64,000 nt of DNA from positions 124,001-188,000 of the forward strand of contig NZ_BMVK01000015.1 in NCBI RefSeq assembly GCF_014650675.1, given 5' to 3'. Source of the stretch: Streptomyces anulatus. GTDB taxonomy: Bacteria > Actinomycetota > Actinomycetes > Streptomycetales > Streptomycetaceae. Shown one piece after another: positions 25,719-35,145 of this stretch. Made by a program: the position numbers and the translations under genes. The notes below the pieces were generated by a model that was not told where the DNA came from, made no database searches, and saw only the letters and a list, made by a program, of their open reading frames with translations. Every line of letters begins with the position of its first letter. The first letter of the stretch is position 1.

Positions 25719-26240
25719 TCACCCCGCCCCCAGCCCGCGCACCCGCTCCCACAGCCCCGGATCCACCGCCCCCACCCGCCGCCGGAACCCGGCGATCCGC
25801 ACCTCCCGCAGCTCGTCCGTCTCCAGGAAACTCTGCCGCCCCTGCCGGTCCCCGACCGTCCCCGAGGGCAGCGCGATCACCCCGGGCCGCTCCTCGTGAT
25901 GCTTGCTGGTGATCTTCGCGACCAGCGCCGTGCGCCCCCGGCCCCGCCCCCGTACCGAGATCACCAGACATGGCCGGTCCTTCGACCCGGGCCCGTCCTC
26001 GTACGGCACATCGGCCCACCACACCTCACCGGCCCGGGGCGAACGCCCGTCCCCACGCCCTTCCGGACCCGAAGGGCCCGACGGCCGCGACGGCCGCGAC
26101 GGCGGCCGGGCCGACCCCACCGGCTGCCGGGGCCGGCGCGAGCGGGGACCGCGGTCCGAGCGCCCCCGGCCGTCCACCACCGCGGCCACGAGCGCGAGCA
26201 GAACCACGGCGACCAGCGCCACCCACCAGAACGTGTTCAT
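25719..26240 (-). CDS. Membrane-anchored PemK/MazF-like protein
   Basis: A 173-residue protein with an N-terminal membrane helix (MNTFWWVALVAVVLLALVAAVV), an Arg/Pro/Ser linker of about 45 residues, and a C-terminal PemK/MazF-fold domain. That domain starts at RAGEVWWADVPYEDGPGSKDRPCLVISV and includes ALVAKITSKHH and FLETDELREVRI. MazF-like proteins cut RNA, but no antitoxin gene lies beside it, and the membrane anchor is unlike classic toxins. An RNase or nucleic-acid-binding role is possible but unproven. The start at 26240 was chosen because upstream reading is Arg/Pro low-complexity. Confidence 0.8.
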   Translation of the reverse strand: MNTFWWVALVAVVLLALVAAVVDGRGRSDRGPRSRRPRQPVGSARPPSRPSRPSGPSGPEGRGDGRSPRAGEVWWADVPYEDGPGSKDRPCLVISVRGRGRGRTALVAKITSKHHEERPGVIALPSGTVGDRQGRQSFLETDELREVRIAGFRRRVGAVDPGLWERVRGLGAG

Positions 26241-26476
26241 CCCCCGACCGTACCGGCGGCCGGGACGGGCACGACGGGGCGGCCGGTGGACGCGCTTCCA
26301 TCGAACCGGTGACAGAGCAGGTGAGTTCCCCCACAACGGAGGGCAGCGGAGGAGCGACGCGGAGTTTCGCGCCTTACGCTCGACAAACCGCAGAACCCAT
26401 TCCGCAGGCACCGTACGAAGCCCCGGCGGAATCGCACGAACCCTCCCCGTTCCCGCGTACCGGAGGTTCACGCTCC

Positions 26477-27229
26477 ATGAAGCTCACCGTCGTCGGCTGC
26501 TCCGGCTCGTTCCCCTCCACGGGTTCGGCATGCTCGAGCTACCTCGTAGAGGCCGACGGCTTCCGGCTGCTCCTCGACATGGGCAACGGCGCCCTCGGCG
26601 AGCTGCAGCGCCACGTCGGTCTCTACGACCTCGACGCGATCTTCCTCAGCCATCTGCACGCCGACCACTGCATCGACATGTGCGCGTATTTCGTCGTCCG
26701 CTACTACCGCCACGACGGCGCCCGCCCCGTCCCTCTCCCGGTCTACGGGCCCGAGGGCACCGAGCAGCGTCTGACCGTCGCCCACGGGGACACCCCCTCC
26801 GACCGGGCGATGAGCGAGGTCTTCGACTTCCACACCCTCAAGTCCCAGTCCTTCGAGATCGGCCCCTTCGCGGTCCGTACGGAGAAGCTCTGCCACCCCG
26901 TCGACACCTTCGGCATCCGGGTCGAGCACGGCGGCTCCGTCCTCGCCTACTCCGGCGACACGGGGACCTGCGAGGCGCTGGAGGACCTGGCCCGGGGCGC
27001 GGACCTGTTCCTCTGCGAGGCGTCGTTCGTCGACGGCAAGGAGGACATCCCCGACCTGCACCTCAACGGCCGCGAGGCCGGCGAGGCCGCGGCCCGCGCC
27101 GGAGCGCGCCGGCTCGTCCTCACCCACATCCCGCCGTGGACCGACGCCGACCGCAACGCCGCCGACGCCCGTGCGGTCTACCCGGGCCCGGTGGAACTGG
27201 CGGCCCCGGGCGCGGTCTACGAGCTCTGA
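26477..27229 (+). CDS. MBL-fold metallo-hydrolase
   Basis: A 250-residue metallo-beta-lactamase-fold hydrolase of the RNase Z/ElaC-like class. The metal motif is SHLHADHCID, with further ligands expected in LCHPVDTFG, YSGDTGTCEAL and the C-terminal LVLTHIPPW. The N-terminal MKLTVVGCSGSFPSTGSACSS is typical of actinobacterial members near rph. It may act as an RNA nuclease or phosphodiesterase; the substrate is not known. A GGAGG site precedes the ATG. The gene lies 236 nt after the divergent PemK-like gene. Confidence 0.9.
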   Translation: MKLTVVGCSGSFPSTGSACSSYLVEADGFRLLLDMGNGALGELQRHVGLYDLDAIFLSHLHADHCIDMCAYFVVRYYRHDGARPVPLPVYGPEGTEQRLTVAHGDTPSDRAMSEVFDFHTLKSQSFEIGPFAVRTEKLCHPVDTFGIRVEHGGSVLAYSGDTGTCEALEDLARGADLFLCEASFVDGKEDIPDLHLNGREAGEAAARAGARRLVLTHIPPWTDADRNAADARAVYPGPVELAAPGAVYEL

Positions 27230-27306
27230 GCCCCGCGCGGGCGGCGGGCGGCCCGGGTTCCCCGGACGTGCCATCCGGAGCCGGGCCGCTCTGTGAGACT
27301 GCTCGG

Positions 27307-27789
27307 ATGATCACGATCAGAACCGCCCGGGACGCCGACCTCGACGGCTTCCTGACCCTGGCGTCCCAGGTCGAGCACTGGTTCGGGCCGATGGTCGAGG
27401 AGCCGGGCTTCCACCGCGCGGTGGAAGCCCACATCCGTGACGGGGCGGCGCTGGTCGCCGAGTCCGCCGACGCGTCCGGCCCCGTCGGCGGACTGCTGTT
27501 CGGCGCCGAACCGCCCACGTACCACGTGCACTGGCTCGTCACCTCCGAACACCTCCGGGGCGCCGGAGTGGGCCGGCTGCTGATGGCGGAGGCGATGCGC
27601 CGGTACGTCACCGGGCCCGGCACCGTCGAGGTGATCACCTTCGGGCCCGACCACCCCGGGGCGGTGGAGAGCGGGGCCCGCGTCTTCTACGAGCGGCTCG
27701 GCTTCCGCCCCGGCGAGCCGGCCGACCCGGGACCGGAGGGCGGTTCCCGCCAGCTCTACCGGCTGGACGTTCCCGTACGCCGGATGTGA
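27307..27789 (+). CDS. GNAT-family N-acetyltransferase
   Basis: A 160-residue acetyltransferase. The acetyl-CoA-binding motif is VTSEHLRGAGVGRLLMAEAMRR, and the C-terminal RVFYERLGFRPGE is typical of the fold. The acceptor substrate is unknown. It begins 77 nt after the MBL-hydrolase stop with no strong ribosome site. It is followed 18 nt later by an exceptional 64-bp palindrome. Confidence 0.85.
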   Translation: MITIRTARDADLDGFLTLASQVEHWFGPMVEEPGFHRAVEAHIRDGAALVAESADASGPVGGLLFGAEPPTYHVHWLVTSEHLRGAGVGRLLMAEAMRRYVTGPGTVEVITFGPDHPGAVESGARVFYERLGFRPGEPADPGPEGGSRQLYRLDVPVRRM

Positions 27790-27807
27790 CGCGACCGTAC
27801 GCATGGC

Positions 27808-27871
27808 GGGTACGCCGAAGCCCCCGCTTCCCGAAAGACGTCTTTCGGGAAGCGGGGGCTTCGGCGTACCC
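27808..27871. terminator. 64-bp perfect palindrome, bidirectional terminator
   Basis: The two 32-bp arms (from GGGTACGCCGAAGCC to the mirrored GGCTTCGGCGTACCC) are perfectly complementary with no spacer, centred on GACGTC at 27839/27840. It sits between the convergent acetyltransferase and nagE2 genes and should terminate both. The zero-length loop would also allow cruciform extrusion. Confidence 0.85.
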
Positions 27872-27884
27872 GGCGCGGCGGAGG

Positions 27885-29150
<1,266 letters not shown>

Positions 29151-29230
29151 CAACTTCCTCCATGGGACACGGTGCCGCCCAGGTCGTTGATGCGGGGAGG
29201 CGGCGACTCGACAGACGCCGGCAGACAGCC

Positions 29231-29262
29231 GTGGTCTGGACCACTCAGTGGTGTAGACCAGT
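29231..29262 (-). promoter_or_regulatory. Tandem DasR-like operators (dre) before nagE2
   Basis: GTGGTCTGGACCAC (29231-29244) and AGTGGTGTAGACCAGT (29247-29262) both fit the DasR palindrome ACTGGTCTAGACCAGT. The second is closest to consensus. DasR represses GlcNAc uptake until glucosamine-6-phosphate builds up (established for S. coelicolor). Confidence 0.85.
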
Positions 29263-29346
29263 TTTAGCACGGTGAGGGTTAGATAAGGAACCTGCAATTC
29301 CCTGCTTATTCGCAGTAGCAGATCCGGCACTTTCGGTGACATGCCG

Positions 29347-29378
29347 AAGGCCCCCGGACCGGGTGGTCCGAGGGCCTT
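29347..29378 (-). terminator. Hairpin terminator after nagE1
   Basis: AAGGCCC-C-CGGACC pairs with GGTCCG-A-GGGCCTT around a GGGT loop. It lies downstream of the nagE1 stop and upstream of the nagE2 operators. Confidence 0.75.
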
Positions 29379-29430
29379 GTACGTGCCGTGCGCTCCGGGT
29401 CCGAAGGCCCGCAGCTCTTACCGTGCCGCG

Positions 29431-30690
29431 CTACTTGGTGAGATCCTTCTCGATCTCCTTCTCGATCTCCTCCGGTTCGCGCCCCGGTGTCTTGAGGTCG
29501 AACTTGGTGATCGCGAAACGGAAGACCACGTAGTAGATCACCGCGAAGCACGCGCCGATCGGGATGATCAGCCAGGGTTTCGTATCCAGATGCCAGTTGA
29601 CGACGTAGTCGATCAACCCGGCCGAGAAGCTGAACCCCGCGTGCACCCCCAGCAGCCAGGTGATGCCCATCGACGCCCCGGTGAGCACCGCGTGCACGCC
29701 GTACAGCAGCGGCGCGACGAACATGAAGGAGAACTCGATCGGCTCGGTCACGCCCGTGACGAACGAGGTCAGCGCCACCGAGACCATCAGGCCCGCCACT
29801 TCCTTGCGGCGCTCGGGCCGCGCGCAGTGGGTGATGGCCAGGGCGGCGGCCGGCAGGCCGAACATCATGATCGGGAAGAAGCCCGAGGTGAACTGACCGG
29901 CCGACGGGTCCCCGGCGAAGAACCGGGAGATGTCGCCCTGCACGGTCTGGCCGTCCGTTCCGGTGTACTCGCCCGCCTGGAACCAGAAGAACGTGTTGAG
30001 GAACTGGTGCATGCCGATCGGGATCAACAACCGGTTTGCGAAGCCGAAGATCGCCGCACCCCAGGAGCCGAGGTCGATCAGCTGCTTGGAGAACCAGGTC
30101 AGCGCGTCGCCCACCGGCTGCCACAGCAGGCCGAACAGCACGCCGAGGATCACGCAGAGGAACGCCATCAGGATCGGCACCAGGCGTCGCCCGTTGAAGA
30201 ACCCGAGCCAGTCGACCAGCTTGGTGCGGTGGTAGCGCTGCCAGACGACCGCGGTCAGCAGCCCGATCAGGATGCCGCCGAGCACGCCGGGGTTCTGCGG
30301 CTCGCCGTCGGGCAGGGCCTCCGTCACGGTGCCGTCGATGGGGAAGGCGGTCAGCACTCCCCGGTAGACCAGGAAGCCGACGACGGCCGCCAGCGCGGTG
30401 GAACCGTCGGCCTTCTTCGCGAAGCCGATGGCGACGCCGATGCAGAACAGCAGGGGCAGACCGAGCTCGCCGTCGAGGATCGCGCCGCCGCCGTTGAGCA
30501 GGACCTTGGAGGTCTTGTCCCAGAACGTGCCGTCCAGGTAGGAGCTGAAGAGGTTGCCGAGGCTGACGAGCAGACCGGCGGCGGGGAGGACGGCCACCGG
30601 GAGCTGAAGGCTCCGCCCGACCTTCTGCAAGCCCTGGACCGGTCCGTTCCACCATTTTTGCTGCGGTACCGCAGCGGCGCTCGAACTCAT
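29431..30690 (-). CDS. nagE1: PTS glucose/GlcNAc-family EIIC (second copy)
   Basis: A 419-residue paralogue of the neighbouring nagE2 with the same layout: LQKVGRSLQLPVAVLPAAGLLV, IGFAKKADGSTALAAVVGFLVY, and SFVTGVTEPIEFSFMFVAPLLYGVHAVLTG. The C-terminus ends KEIEKDLTK. In S. coelicolor one of the two EIIC genes carries most GlcNAc uptake and the other is dispensable; which applies here cannot be read from sequence. The start follows GGAGGACG. A DasR-like operator lies 43 nt upstream, in the divergent gap shared with nagF. Confidence 0.9.
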   Translation of the reverse strand: MSSSAAAVPQQKWWNGPVQGLQKVGRSLQLPVAVLPAAGLLVSLGNLFSSYLDGTFWDKTSKVLLNGGGAILDGELGLPLLFCIGVAIGFAKKADGSTALAAVVGFLVYRGVLTAFPIDGTVTEALPDGEPQNPGVLGGILIGLLTAVVWQRYHRTKLVDWLGFFNGRRLVPILMAFLCVILGVLFGLLWQPVGDALTWFSKQLIDLGSWGAAIFGFANRLLIPIGMHQFLNTFFWFQAGEYTGTDGQTVQGDISRFFAGDPSAGQFTSGFFPIMMFGLPAAALAITHCARPERRKEVAGLMVSVALTSFVTGVTEPIEFSFMFVAPLLYGVHAVLTGASMGITWLLGVHAGFSFSAGLIDYVVNWHLDTKPWLIIPIGACFAVIYYVVFRFAITKFDLKTPGREPEEIEKEIEKDLTK

Positions 30691-30732
30691 GGGCGTCCTC
30701 CCGGAACACTTCACGTTTGGCGGTCGTTGCAA

Positions 30733-30748
30733 ACTGGTGTAGACCAGT
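30733..30748. promoter_or_regulatory. DasR-like operator (dre) between nagE1 and nagF
   Basis: ACTGGTGTAGACCAGT is an almost perfect palindrome matching the dre consensus. It lies in the 220-nt divergent region and could control nagE1 leftward and nagF rightward. Confidence 0.85.
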
Positions 30749-30910
30749 TGCGTCACGGTCCGGGGTCCGTCCCGAAGGCAGGGCGCCGGTGATCGTCATC
30801 TTTCGGGATCGTCCGGTTACCCGCCCGCGAAGTTGGGCCAACCGTGCGTTACCGTGACGAAACGGACCCGCAGCGGGCGGCCGTCTGCGCGCGAAACCAG
30901 GGAGAAGGAC

Positions 30911-31144
30911 ATGGCCACCAAGGCTGAGAAGATCGTCGCCGGGCTCGGCGGTATCGAGAACATCGACGAGATCGAAGGCTGCATCACCCGCCTCCGCACC
31001 GAGGTCCACGACCCCAGCAAGGTCGACGAAGCCGCCCTCAAGGCCGCCGGCGCCCACGGCGTCGTCAAGATGGGCACCGCGATCCAGGTCGTCATCGGCA
31101 CCGACGCGGACCCCATCGCCGCCGACATCGAAGACATGATGTGA
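30911..31144 (+). CDS. nagF: PTS GlcNAc-specific EIIB component
   Basis: A 77-residue EIIB protein. The phosphorylated cysteine is C24 in NIDEIEGCITRLRTEV, the standard EIIB(Glc) site. It receives phosphate from EIIA (Crr, encoded elsewhere) and passes it to sugar bound by the EIIC proteins. The ATG at 30911 follows GGAGAAGG; reading further upstream to 30833 is not supported. It is encoded separately from EIIC, as usual in Streptomyces. Confidence 0.95.
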   Translation: MATKAEKIVAGLGGIENIDEIEGCITRLRTEVHDPSKVDEAALKAAGAHGVVKMGTAIQVVIGTDADPIAADIEDMM

Positions 31145-31280
31145 CCGGCTGACCCCACGCCGGAAACCGCAGGCCCCGTCCACCGCCGGAGGACGGGGCC
31201 GCGCCATGTCCGCACACCCCCGCGCACGCACTCCACGGCGGCCGCCACCGCACCCGAACGGAGCCACCCCCGCCACCGGA

Positions 31281-31286
31281 TAAAGT
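31281..31286 (+). promoter_or_regulatory. Candidate -10 box for leaderless rph transcript
   Basis: TAAAGT ends 7 nt before the rph ATG, and no ribosome-binding site is visible upstream of the start. Confidence 0.5.
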
Positions 31287-31293
31287 CGGGCCC

Positions 31294-32031
31294 ATGTCTC
31301 GCATCGACGGCCGCACGCCCGAACAGCTCCGCCCCGTCACCATCGAACGCGGCTGGAGCAAGCACGCCGAGGGCTCAGTCCTCATCTCCTTCGGCGACAC
31401 CAAAGTCTTCTGCACCGCCTCCGTCACCGAAGGCGTCCCGCGCTGGCGCAAGGGCAGCGGCGAAGGCTGGGTCACCGCCGAGTACTCCATGCTGCCCCGC
31501 TCCACCAACACCCGGGGCGACCGCGAAGCCGTACGCGGCAAGATCGGCGGACGCACCCACGAGATCAGCCGCCTGATCGGCCGTTCGCTGCGCGCCGTCA
31601 TCGACTACAAGGCCCTCGGCGAGAACACCATCGTCCTGGACTGCGACGTCCTCCAGGCCGACGGCGGCACCCGTACGGCCGCCATCACCGGCGCCTACGT
31701 CGCCCTCGCCGACGCCGTCGCCTGGGCCCAGGGCAAGAAGATCGTCAAGGCCGGCCGCAAGCCGCTCACCGACACCGTCGCCGCCATCAGCGTCGGCATC
31801 GTCGACGGCACCCCGCTCCTCGACCTCTGCTACGAGGAGGACGTCCGCGCCGAGACCGACATGAACGTCGTCTGCACCGGGGACGGCCGTTTCGTCGAGG
31901 TCCAGGGCACCGCCGAGGGCGCACCCTTCGACCGCAAGGAACTCGGCGCGCTCCTCGACCTCGCCACCGCCGGCTGCGTCGACCTCGCCGCACTCCAGCG
32001 CGACGCGCTCGCCCGCACCCAGGACGCGTAG
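31294..32031 (+). CDS. rph: Ribonuclease PH
   Basis: A 245-residue phosphorolytic 3'-5' exoribonuclease that trims tRNA 3' ends. The family start MSRIDGRTPEQLRPVTIERGW is clear. The core RSTNTRGDREAVRGKIGGRTHEISRLIGRSLRAVID and DCDVLQADGGTRTAAITGAYVALADA carry the phosphate-binding arginines and catalytic aspartates. Length is normal. It is near rdgB, as in many actinomycetes, with a small lipoprotein gene between them. Probably leaderless. Confidence 0.97.
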   Translation: MSRIDGRTPEQLRPVTIERGWSKHAEGSVLISFGDTKVFCTASVTEGVPRWRKGSGEGWVTAEYSMLPRSTNTRGDREAVRGKIGGRTHEISRLIGRSLRAVIDYKALGENTIVLDCDVLQADGGTRTAAITGAYVALADAVAWAQGKKIVKAGRKPLTDTVAAISVGIVDGTPLLDLCYEEDVRAETDMNVVCTGDGRFVEVQGTAEGAPFDRKELGALLDLATAGCVDLAALQRDALARTQDA

Positions 32032-32154
32032 CGACCCGCCCTCCGCGGGTAAAGAAGCAACCAAATAAGCACCGCACAGCGTCGTTACGGATACGGGCGC
32101 ACGGGTCGAACCGTGCGTCCGTCCACGTAACGATCCCCGGGGAGGGACCGAACC

Positions 32155-32544
32155 ATGGCATCGCGCCGTCACCAACGCCTCGCACTCGCCACCGCCGCCA
32201 CCCTGCTGACGCTGACCACGGCCGTGGGCTGCGCAGGACTCGACAAGGCGCTCGACTGCGTCCGCACCGCCGACGCCATCGCCACCAGCGTCGGCAACCT
32301 CCAGAAGGCCGTCTCCAACGCCTCCGAGGACATCACCCAGGCCTCCGAGTCCCTGGACGAGATCGACCGCGAACTGAAGAAGCTCGACGACACCACGGAC
32401 AACGCCGACCTCTCCAAGGCCGTCGACGACCTCCAGGCGGGCGTCACGGGCGTCCGCAAGTCCATCGAGGCCGGCGACGCCACCCCCGACATCACCCCGG
32501 TGACGGACGCGGCGACGGAGATCGGCAAGGTCTGCAGCCCGTAG
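32155..32544 (+). CDS. Small predicted lipoprotein with coiled-coil
   Basis: A 129-residue exported protein. The signal LALATAATLLTLTTAVGC ends in a lipobox-like AVGC (Cys 26). The mature part is a helical, heptad-like region (NLQKAVSNASEDITQASESLDEIDRELKKL) ending in a C-terminal Cys pair partner (KVCSP). The gene lies between rph and rdgB in the same direction; GGGGAGGG precedes the ATG. No known domain is recognised. Confidence 0.8.
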   Translation: MASRRHQRLALATAATLLTLTTAVGCAGLDKALDCVRTADAIATSVGNLQKAVSNASEDITQASESLDEIDRELKKLDDTTDNADLSKAVDDLQAGVTGVRKSIEAGDATPDITPVTDAATEIGKVCSP

Positions 32545-32612
32545 GACGTCGTCCCGTCGATCACGGGCGGCCCGGGCCGGGGGCACCACGGCCCGCCCAG
32601 GCCGCCCGGGGC

Positions 32613-32618
32613 GATAAT
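32613..32618 (+). promoter_or_regulatory. Candidate -10 box for leaderless rdgB transcript
   Basis: GATAAT, close to the ideal TANNNT/-10 pattern, ends 6 nt before the rdgB ATG with no ribosome site in between. It sits in a short palindrome GGGGCGATAATCGCCCC that overlaps the start region. Confidence 0.55.
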
Positions 32619-32624
32619 CGCCCC

Positions 32625-33227
32625 ATGAAGCGCCTGATCCTCGCCACCCGCAACGCCGGGAAAATCACCGAACTCCACGCCATCCTCGCCGACGCGGGAC
32701 TCGACCTCGACCTCGTCGGCGCGGACGCGTACCCCGACATTCCCGACGTCAAGGAAACCGGCGTCACCTTCGCCGAGAACGCGCTCCTCAAGGCCCACGC
32801 CCTGGCGAGCGCCACCGGTCTCCCGGCCGTCGCCGACGACTCGGGCCTCTGCGTGGACGTCCTCGGCGGCGCCCCCGGCATCTTCTCGGCCCGCTGGTCC
32901 GGCACCCACGGCGACGACCGGGCCAACCTGAACCTGCTCCTGGCCCAGCTGGGCGACATCGCCGACGAACACCGCGGCGCCTACTTCGCCTGCGCCGCCG
33001 CCCTGGCCCTCCCCGACGGCACGGAACGCGTGGTCGAGGGCCGCCTGAACGGCACCCTGCGCCACACCCCGTCCGGCACGGGCGGCTTCGGCTACGACCC
33101 GATCCTCCAGCCGGAGGGCGAGACCCGCACATGCGCGGAGCTGACCCCGGCGGAGAAGAACGCGATCAGCCACCGCGGGAAGGCGTTCCGGGCGTTGGTG
33201 CCGGTGGTGCGGGAGTTGGCGGGGTGA
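32625..33227 (+). CDS. rdgB: XTP/dITP diphosphatase (RdgB/HAM1 family)
   Basis: A 200-residue pyrophosphatase that removes non-canonical purine nucleotides (XTP, dITP, ITP) to protect DNA and RNA. The start MKRLILATRNAGKITELHAIL holds the SxxNxxK-like phosphate motif. Further signatures are ETGVTFAENALLKAHALA, AVADDSGLCVDVLGGAPGIFSARWSG and GTGGFGYDPIL, followed by HRGKAFRAL. Length is normal. It ends just before a perfect hairpin and the convergent tRNA-Leu gene. Confidence 0.96.
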   Translation: MKRLILATRNAGKITELHAILADAGLDLDLVGADAYPDIPDVKETGVTFAENALLKAHALASATGLPAVADDSGLCVDVLGGAPGIFSARWSGTHGDDRANLNLLLAQLGDIADEHRGAYFACAAALALPDGTERVVEGRLNGTLRHTPSGTGGFGYDPILQPEGETRTCAELTPAEKNAISHRGKAFRALVPVVRELAG

Positions 33228-33231
33228 CAGA

Positions 33232-33268
33232 AACGGCCTGCGAACCAGTCTTCGGTTCGCAGGCCGTT
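33232..33268. terminator. Perfect hairpin between rdgB and tRNA-Leu
   Basis: The 15-bp stem AACGGCCTGCGAACC/GGTTCGCAGGCCGTT closes a 7-nt loop and is followed by TCT. It can terminate both rdgB (rightward) and the tRNA transcript (leftward). Confidence 0.85.
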
Positions 33269-33273
33269 CTCGG

Positions 33274-33358
33274 TGCGGCGGAAGGGATTCGAACCCTCAA
33301 GCCGTTTCACGGGCCACAGATCCTAAGTCTGCTGTGTCGCCAGTTGCACCACCGCCGC
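33274..33358 (-). tRNA. tRNA-Leu(TAG)
   Basis: Read on the minus strand: acceptor arms GCGGCGG/CCGCCGC with discriminator A, D-arm GTGCAACTGGCGACAC, anticodon arm GCAGA-CTTAGGA-TCTGT (anticodon TAG, reading CUA), long class-II variable arm, and a perfect T-arm GAGGG-TTCGAAT-CCCTT. CCA is not encoded. Length 85 nt. Confidence 0.93.
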
Positions 33359-33439
33359 CAGACGCATGTCATCGTACCGGGCGGGTGGCGGCGGTGATGA
33401 GCGAGTTTCACGAGTGCGTACAGTCGGCGTGCTGTTCTT

Positions 33440-34936
33440 TCAGAACTTCGGCTCCGGTGCCTGTGCCTGCACCAGTTCCGCCGCCTCCTCGTCCGTCTCG
33501 ACCGACGGCGGGGAGCCGATCAGCGGCTGCTGGGCCGTCTCCTTCATGCAGGCGACCGCGATCACGCCGACCAGGGCCGCCGCCATCGCGTAGTACGCGG
33601 GCATCAGGTTGGAGCCGGTCCAGTTGATCAGGGCCGTGATCACCAGCGGGGTCGTGCCGCCGAAGATCGACGCGGAGAGGTTGTAGCCGACCGACAGGGA
33701 CCCGTAGCGGACGTTCGTCGGGAACAGGGCCGGGAGCGCCGCCGACATCGTGCCGAGCATGCAGACCAGGGAGAGGCCCAGCATCAGCATGCCGACCGTG
33801 ATCGGGAGGATGCCGTCCACCCGGATGAGGAGGAATGCGGGCAGGGAGAGGAAGAGGAAGCCCAGCATTCCGGTCATCAGCAGCGGTTTGCGGCCGAAGC
33901 GGTCGGAGAGCTTGCCGACCTGGCTGATGATCAGCATCAGGAACACCATCACCGCCAGCAGGATCAGCAGGCCGTGGGTCTCGCTGTAGCCGAGTTCGTC
34001 GGAGAGATACGTCGGCATGTACGACAGCAGCATGTAGTCGGTGATGTTGTACGCGCCGACCAGGCAGATGCAGAGGATCAGCGTCGGCCAGTACTGCCGG
34101 AAGATCTTCGCGAGGTCGCCCTTGGCCGTGGACTCGACGCCGTCCGCCGCCTCGCTCGCGTGCGCCGTGCCGCCCTCCAGCTTCTGGAAGGCCGGGGTCT
34201 CGTCCAGGCGCAGCCGCAGGTAGAGGCCGACCAGGCCCAGCGGGCCCGCGACGAGGAACGGGATCCTCCACCCCCAGGCCTCCATCTGCGCGTCGGTCAG
34301 GAGGGCGTACAGGGCCGTCACGAGGCCCGCGGCGCCCACGTAGCCGGCCAGGGTGCCGAACTCCAGGAAGCTGCCGAAGAAGCCGCGCCGCTTGTCGGGG
34401 GCGTATTCGGCGATGAACGTCGAGGCCCCGCCGTACTCACCGCCCGTCGAGAAGCCCTGGAGCATCCGGAAGAAGATCAGCAGGACCGCGGCCCAGACGC
34501 CGATCGTGTCGTGCGAGGGGATCAGGCCGATCGCGAACGTGCCGACGGCCATCAGGATCATCGTCAGCGCGAGGACCTTCTTGCGGCCGACCTTGTCGCC
34601 CATCGGGCCGAAGAACATGCCGCCGAGCGGCCGTACGAGGAAGGCCACCGCGAAGGTCGCGAAGGAGGAGAGGAGCTGGGTGGTGTCGTTCCCGGACGGG
34701 AAGAACACGTGTCCGATCGTCACGGCCAGGTAGGAGTAGATCCCGAAGTCGAACCACTCCATGGCGTTACCGAGTGAGGCGGCCTTCACGGCACGCTTCA
34801 CCGCGGCGTCGTCGGTGACCGTGATGTCCGTCCGGCGCAGCCGCGGGTTCCGCCGTTTCCGGATGGCCCGGAAGAGCGCGGGGTGGCGTTTGACCGCTTC
34901 GGGGTCGGCCGCCTGGTGGGGGTCGGGGGCCGCCAT
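33440..34936 (-). CDS. MFS metabolite:proton symporter (ProP-like)
   Basis: A 498-residue transporter with 12 predicted helices and a basic N-terminal tail of about 50 residues. It opens with SLGNAMEWFDFGIYSYLAVTIG, then the loop motif GPMGDKVGRKKVLALTMILMAVGTF and LLIFFRMLQGFSTGGEYGGASTFIAEYAP, all diagnostic of the metabolite:H+ symporter family that includes ProP (proline/betaine) and citrate/ketoglutarate carriers. The substrate is uncertain. AGGAAAGGA precedes the ATG. The tRNA-Leu gene lies 81 nt downstream. Confidence 0.9.
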   Translation of the reverse strand: MAAPDPHQAADPEAVKRHPALFRAIRKRRNPRLRRTDITVTDDAAVKRAVKAASLGNAMEWFDFGIYSYLAVTIGHVFFPSGNDTTQLLSSFATFAVAFLVRPLGGMFFGPMGDKVGRKKVLALTMILMAVGTFAIGLIPSHDTIGVWAAVLLIFFRMLQGFSTGGEYGGASTFIAEYAPDKRRGFFGSFLEFGTLAGYVGAAGLVTALYALLTDAQMEAWGWRIPFLVAGPLGLVGLYLRLRLDETPAFQKLEGGTAHASEAADGVESTAKGDLAKIFRQYWPTLILCICLVGAYNITDYMLLSYMPTYLSDELGYSETHGLLILLAVMVFLMLIISQVGKLSDRFGRKPLLMTGMLGFLFLSLPAFLLIRVDGILPITVGMLMLGLSLVCMLGTMSAALPALFPTNVRYGSLSVGYNLSASIFGGTTPLVITALINWTGSNLMPAYYAMAAALVGVIAVACMKETAQQPLIGSPPSVETDEEAAELVQAQAPEPKF

Positions 34937-35113
34937 GGCCGGGTCCTTTCCTCGGAGTGTGTTCCAGGAAAAGCTTCTGCGCAGTCATGGCGGTCGCAAA
35001 CCGACTTCGTGGGCCGATGCGATCTCCCTCACATGATCTGAACACGTTCTCCGGTCGGACGCCGGTCGGAATCGCCGTATTCGCCGGAATCCCGTGAAGG
35101 ATCCTGTGAGGGT

Positions 35114-35137
35114 GGCCCGGGGCCGGTGCCCCGGGCC
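35114..35137 (-). terminator. Hairpin terminator after the peroxiredoxin gene
   Basis: GGCCCGGGGC-CGGT-GCCCCGGGCC is a perfect 10-bp stem 8 nt past the peroxiredoxin stop. Confidence 0.75.
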
Positions 35138-35145
35138 GACGGGTG

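Noticed and set aside
32169..33173. 334-aa leftward ORF across the lipoprotein and rdgB
   Set aside because: It spans two well-supported genes and a promoter region, has no recognised domain and no ribosome site.
33232..33358. tRNA-Leu as an integration site of a mobile element
   Set aside because: No integrase gene and no direct repeat of the tRNA 3' end was seen on either side; neighbours are core genes.
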